A stretch of 53,297 bases of DNA from Candidatus Thalassarchaeaceae archaeon. Lineage in GTDB: Archaea; Thermoplasmatota; Poseidoniia; Poseidoniales; Thalassarchaeaceae. The notes beneath the pieces are model-generated. The model was not told the origin of the DNA and made no database searches. It saw only the letters and a list, made by a program, of their open reading frames with translations. The DNA lies in assembly GCA_030751995.1 (NCBI GenBank), contig JASMFB010000003.1, positions 1-53,297 of the forward strand, given 5' to 3'. Shown here in pieces: positions 50,815-53,297 of this stretch. How positions within the stretch are numbered: the first letter of the stretch is position 1; each line of letters starts with the position of its first letter. The position numbers and the translations under genes were made by a program.

Positions 50815-51771
50815 CTAATCACTGGTTCGGAGTTGATGTTGTCGAAGGCGACTCGGTTCGTTGATACCGTATTTTTGCCGAATCTTCAGCACGCGCCGAT
50901 GCGCTTCCTTTGCAAGTGCCCAGTATTGCTGACTACCTTTGTTCGAGCGAGTAGGCCTCTTCAATACAGTAATTGGCGCTCCTTCTGAAGGAGCTGCAGC
51001 AATATCGATATTTCTTGGAATGACCGTATTGAAAACTTGTGTAGTGAAATGTTTCCTAACTTCATCAACAACTGTATTACACAACGTGGACTTTTGATAC
51101 ATCGTCAATGCAATTCCGAATAATTTTAGATTGGGATTAATTCTTTTTTGAACCATTTTGATTGAATTCATCAATTGACTCATACCCTCCAGTGCGTAGT
51201 ATTCGGTTTGAACAGGAATCAACACCCAATTCGCTGCAGCCAATGCGTTGATTGTGAGTAGGCCAAGGCTGGGGGGTGTATCGATGATAATGTAGTCGAA
51301 TTCATCGTAGGCTGGACCCAATCCTTCTTTCAGGCGCGTTTCCCTACCAATCCTTGTCGCCAACTCTATCTCCGCACCTGATAACTGAATATTGCTTGGA
51401 AGAATCCACAGATTCCTCACACCCATCGTTTTCGGCGGATTCTTGTCGGGATTGGATTGCCTCCACGCATCATGCATGGAATCTGTAATCATTTCCGGTG
51501 CGATGAGATAATCCTCTAAGATTGGCAATTCTTCGCCAAGGTCATTCATGAGGAGATTATACACGGTCCGATCCAACTTGCTCTTGTCAATTCCAAAAGA
51601 TGTTGATGTGTTTCCCTGAGGGTCGAGATCTACGAGTAAGACCTTTGCAGGAGGGAAACCATTGCCCTTGTCTCCTTTTGCCAAGGCTGTTGCGATATTG
51701 ACAGCGGTGGTAGTCTTCGCACATCCACCTTTCTGATTGGTGACTGCGATGACCATCTTGTAAGGATTCAT
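50815..51771 (-). CDS. ParA-family ATPase (second copy, SegA-like)
   Basis: 318 residues, ATG backed by the strong AGGAGGT site. Walker A is NQKGGCAKTTT (about 12-22), where Ala replaces the usual Gly before the Lys; both deviant Walker lysines are kept. Also VDLDPQGNTSTSFGI, IIIDTPPSLGLLTINAL and AAPSEGAPI. It lacks the acidic extension of the first ParA. The RHH gene follows it, so it may be the motor of a partition pair. A palindrome lies upstream (51824-51841). MoxR is upstream on the same strand, separated by 92 bases. Confidence 0.92.
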   Translation of the reverse strand: MNPYKMVIAVTNQKGGCAKTTTAVNIATALAKGDKGNGFPPAKVLLVDLDPQGNTSTSFGIDKSKLDRTVYNLLMNDLGEELPILEDYLIAPEMITDSMHDAWRQSNPDKNPPKTMGVRNLWILPSNIQLSGAEIELATRIGRETRLKEGLGPAYDEFDYIIIDTPPSLGLLTINALAAANWVLIPVQTEYYALEGMSQLMNSIKMVQKRINPNLKLFGIALTMYQKSTLCNTVVDEVRKHFTTQVFNTVIPRNIDIAAAPSEGAPITVLKRPTRSNKGSQQYWALAKEAHRRVLKIRQKYGINEPSRLRQHQLRTSD

Positions 51772-51814
51772 ATCAACAACCTCCTGTAGAACACAACGTC
51801 CTCAGACAAGCCCC

Positions 51815-51823
51815 TCTTTCAAA
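51815..51823 (-). promoter_or_regulatory. TTTGAAAGA promoter-like box of the second parA gene
   Basis: On the minus strand TTTGAAAGA is followed by GGGG, matching CTTGAAATA-GGGG of EF-1alpha in 7 of 9 positions in the box. It lies 43 bases upstream of the parA ATG. Confidence 0.4.
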
Positions 51824-51841
51824 CACTCGCATAATCGAGTG
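51824..51841. promoter_or_regulatory. Palindrome CACTCG-CATAAT-CGAGTG upstream of the second parA
   Basis: 6-bp inverted repeat with a 6-base centre that directly adjoins the promoter-like box and lies 22 bases beyond the MoxR stop. Candidate operator or centromere half-site for the ribbon-helix-helix protein, or a MoxR terminator hairpin. Confidence 0.45.
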
Positions 51842-51863
51842 GCCGCCAATCGTTTGCTGAAGA

Positions 51864-52859
51864 TTACTGAATGACCGGAACAGGTACTTCAGAGAGAATC
51901 TTGCGCATGATGTGCATGCCTGTAATCCCTCGAATCTTTGCTTCAGGTTTGAGCAATACACGGTGACTGCAAACTTGGAGAGCAACGCGCTTGATATCAT
52001 CGGGAATCACATAGTCTCGACCATCAATGGCGGCGGATGCGCGGCCGGTCTTGAAGAGTGACTGACTGGCTCGAGGCGATGCGCCCGTAATCACTCGGTG
52101 GTCCTCGCGAGATCGCTGAACAACTTCAACGATGTAAGATAGGATTGCAGGGTCCACGTGCACGGTTTCCAGCGCCTTTTGCATGGCAACGACCTTCTTC
52201 GGCGACGTAATCTGTTCGACATCGTGACCATCCTTCCCTCTCAACTTACGTCGAGCAAGAATGGCCTTCTCTTCAGCACGATCTGGATAACCCATTGACA
52301 TCTTCATCAGGAATCGGTCCATCTGTGCTTCTGGCAACGGATAGGTCCCTTCTTGTTCGATTGGGTTCTGGGTTGCCATTGTAACGAAAGGAGCAGGCAA
52401 TTTGTGGGTAATACCCTCAATGGTCACCTGTTTCTCTTCCATTGCTTCCAGAAGTGCGGCCTGAGTCTTGGGTGGTGCACGGTTGATTTCATCACCGAGC
52501 AGTAGGTTTGTGAACAGAGGACCAGGTCGGAGTTTGAACTCACTTGCTTGTTGGTCATACATGTAAGTCCCCATAATATCAGATGGTAGTAAATCAGGCG
52601 TGAATTGCACACGCTTGAATTTGCAGCCAAGTGACTTGGCGAATGTATTAGCAAGCAAGGTCTTTGCCAGACCTGGGAAGTCTTCCAAGAGCATATTTCC
52701 ATTGGACAAAATACCTACTGTTACACGCAGCAAGTTTTCCTCCTTGCCGATAATGACTTTCGCAACCTCGCCCATCAGTGTGTGAGAAATTTGACTGACA
52801 GTTGAGATTAGGTCCTTCGTACGGCCAGTGCCTGCTGCTTGTGCCATCCCTGCTGACAT
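51864..52859 (-). CDS. MoxR-family AAA+ ATPase
   Basis: 331 residues. Walker A is the MoxR-type DFPGLAKT (about 60-67), Walker B LLGDEINRAPPKTQAALLEAMEE, with sensor ATQNPIEQEGTYPLPEAQMDRFL and the lid domain after DVEQITSPKKV. MoxR proteins are chaperone-like ATPases that usually work with a vWA-domain protein and a DUF58 protein. No such partner is encoded here; the next gene downstream is parA. Start chosen at the first ATG, with GAGATGGT upstream. Confidence 0.92.
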   Translation of the reverse strand: MSAGMAQAAGTGRTKDLISTVSQISHTLMGEVAKVIIGKEENLLRVTVGILSNGNMLLEDFPGLAKTLLANTFAKSLGCKFKRVQFTPDLLPSDIMGTYMYDQQASEFKLRPGPLFTNLLLGDEINRAPPKTQAALLEAMEEKQVTIEGITHKLPAPFVTMATQNPIEQEGTYPLPEAQMDRFLMKMSMGYPDRAEEKAILARRKLRGKDGHDVEQITSPKKVVAMQKALETVHVDPAILSYIVEVVQRSREDHRVITGASPRASQSLFKTGRASAAIDGRDYVIPDDIKRVALQVCSHRVLLKPEAKIRGITGMHIMRKILSEVPVPVIQ

Positions 52860-52958
52860 GGTACCATCTCGGGTGTTAACCCACTACAGGACCATTCCAA
52901 TTCGTACTTCAACGTTACCGCTCTGGGGGTCACTGTATCATCGAACAAATCAACGGTA

Positions 52959-52976
52959 CATTCCAACGGTGGAATG
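52959..52976. terminator. Hairpin CATTCCA-ACGG-TGGAATG after infB
   Basis: Perfect 7-bp stem, 15 bases past the infB stop in the 132-base gap before moxR. Probably an end-of-transcript hairpin or an operator for moxR. Nothing else was seen in the gap. Confidence 0.4.
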
Positions 52977-52991
52977 CTATACTGCGCCCCA

Positions 52992-53297
52992 TCAACGGCC
53001 CCAAAAATGGTCCTCTGCTCTATGCAGTGTCGTGAGTTCGTCGAGAATCTCTTGTTCGGAAGAAGTGAGCTCAAGTTTCCTCAGTCTCCGGGCATGGCTT
53101 GCGGGTACATCTACTAGAAGAATATCCTCTTCGTCAATACCACGTCCAACAGTTGCCCCTTCGATTGCAACCGCAACTTCGTCTCCTTCCTTTGCTTCCT
53201 TATGAGAAGAATCTCCAGTTCGAATGGATTTGATTTGACCTATACGCGTTCCGTCAATTGTCAGGAGTCGTTGCCCGACATGAAGACGCCCACCTAG
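52992..53297 (-). CDS. infB: Translation initiation factor aIF5B (IF-2), C-terminal fragment
   Basis: The last 101 residues, running off the right edge. Recognised by LHVGQRLLTIDGTRIGQIKS, EGDEVAVAIEGATVGRGIDE, DILLVDVPASHARRLRKL and the ending EDHFWGR, which match domain IV and the C-terminal helix of archaeal/eukaryal IF5B. The GTPase domain is outside the window. The stop is TGA at 52992-52994. The protein joins ribosomal subunits at initiation. Confidence 0.85.
   Translation of the reverse strand, partial: LGGRLHVGQRLLTIDGTRIGQIKSIRTGDSSHKEAKEGDEVAVAIEGATVGRGIDEEDILLVDVPASHARRLRKLELTSSEQEILDELTTLHRAEDHFWGR

Noticed and set aside
52808-53074. 88-codon minus-strand frame between infB and moxR
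   Set aside because: It overlaps both genes in another frame and its middle part is the intergenic region with hairpin and promoter-like sequence.

Overview
This window reads as chromosomal DNA of an aerobic marine euryarchaeon, most likely Marine Group II (Poseidoniales) or a close relative. The archaeal information-processing genes point to archaea: family B DNA polymerase, a GINS-like replication factor, EF-1alpha followed by ribosomal protein S10, S8e followed by SRP19, Sec61-beta (SecG), the tail of aIF5B and an XerA-type recombinase. A heme-copper cytochrome oxidase shows an aerobic life style. Large signal-peptide-bearing surface proteins with TSP3-type or PKD repeats and acidic cytoplasmic tails fit the same group. 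The lineage is inferred from gene content only. Genes are densely packed, with no gene-free stretch above 300 bases, and there is no insertion sequence or CRISPR array.

Layout. 1-2634 (minus): coxB then coxA (coxA runs off the left edge and carries an unusual N-terminal secreted domain). 2768-3557 (plus): a DUF167 protein and a Toprim gene whose reading frame is broken once. 3558-9630 (minus): RNA m5C methyltransferase, membrane protein, Lrp-type regulator, large SNF2/RapA-like ATPase. 9704-13072: a multi-pass membrane protein, a small unknown, secG, an acidic unknown on the minus strand, and an HhH protein with a histone-H1-like tail. 13069-15575 (minus): XerA-type recombinase and a RimK-type ATP-grasp ligase with an RCK-C-like tail. 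15684-21387 (plus): a co-directional cluster of a GPSG-repeat membrane protein, a membrane-anchored SAP-domain protein, a ParA ATPase, a short protein with a ParB-like N-terminal tip, and an esterase. 21384-25601: C1B peptidase, secreted protein, cold-shock protein, PUA protein, class II amidotransferase, FAH-family hydrolase. 25603-28416: ACT protein, rps8e-srp19-cupin, ilvE. 28559-34983: polB, a PKD lipoprotein, EF-1alpha-rps10, a GINS-like gene. 35118-41291: a 2057-residue surface protein. 41320-41401: tRNA-Leu(CAA). 41502-45128: a metal P-type ATPase, an ArsR-like regulator and a zinc-ribbon protein. 45250-50262: a long coiled-coil protein and a TSP3-repeat surface protein. 50263-52859 (minus): MoxR ATPase, a second ParA, a ribbon-helix-helix protein and a small unknown. 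52992-53297 (minus): the end of infB.

The most interesting theme is chromosome organisation. The window holds two separate ParA systems. The first (19135-20483) has a tiny partner that keeps only the ParA-stimulating tip of ParB. It sits behind a gene that joins a DNA-binding SAP domain to a transmembrane segment, so it may be a membrane-linked nucleoid anchoring or segregation module. The second (50513-51771) pairs ParA with a ribbon-helix-helix protein, like SegAB of Sulfolobus or ParFG of plasmids, and has a palindrome upstream. A helix-hairpin-helix/H1-like nucleoid protein and an Xer recombinase lie in the same region. Other notable signals are a recurrent CTTGA(A/T)ATA promoter-like box and several short perfect hairpins at gene boundaries.
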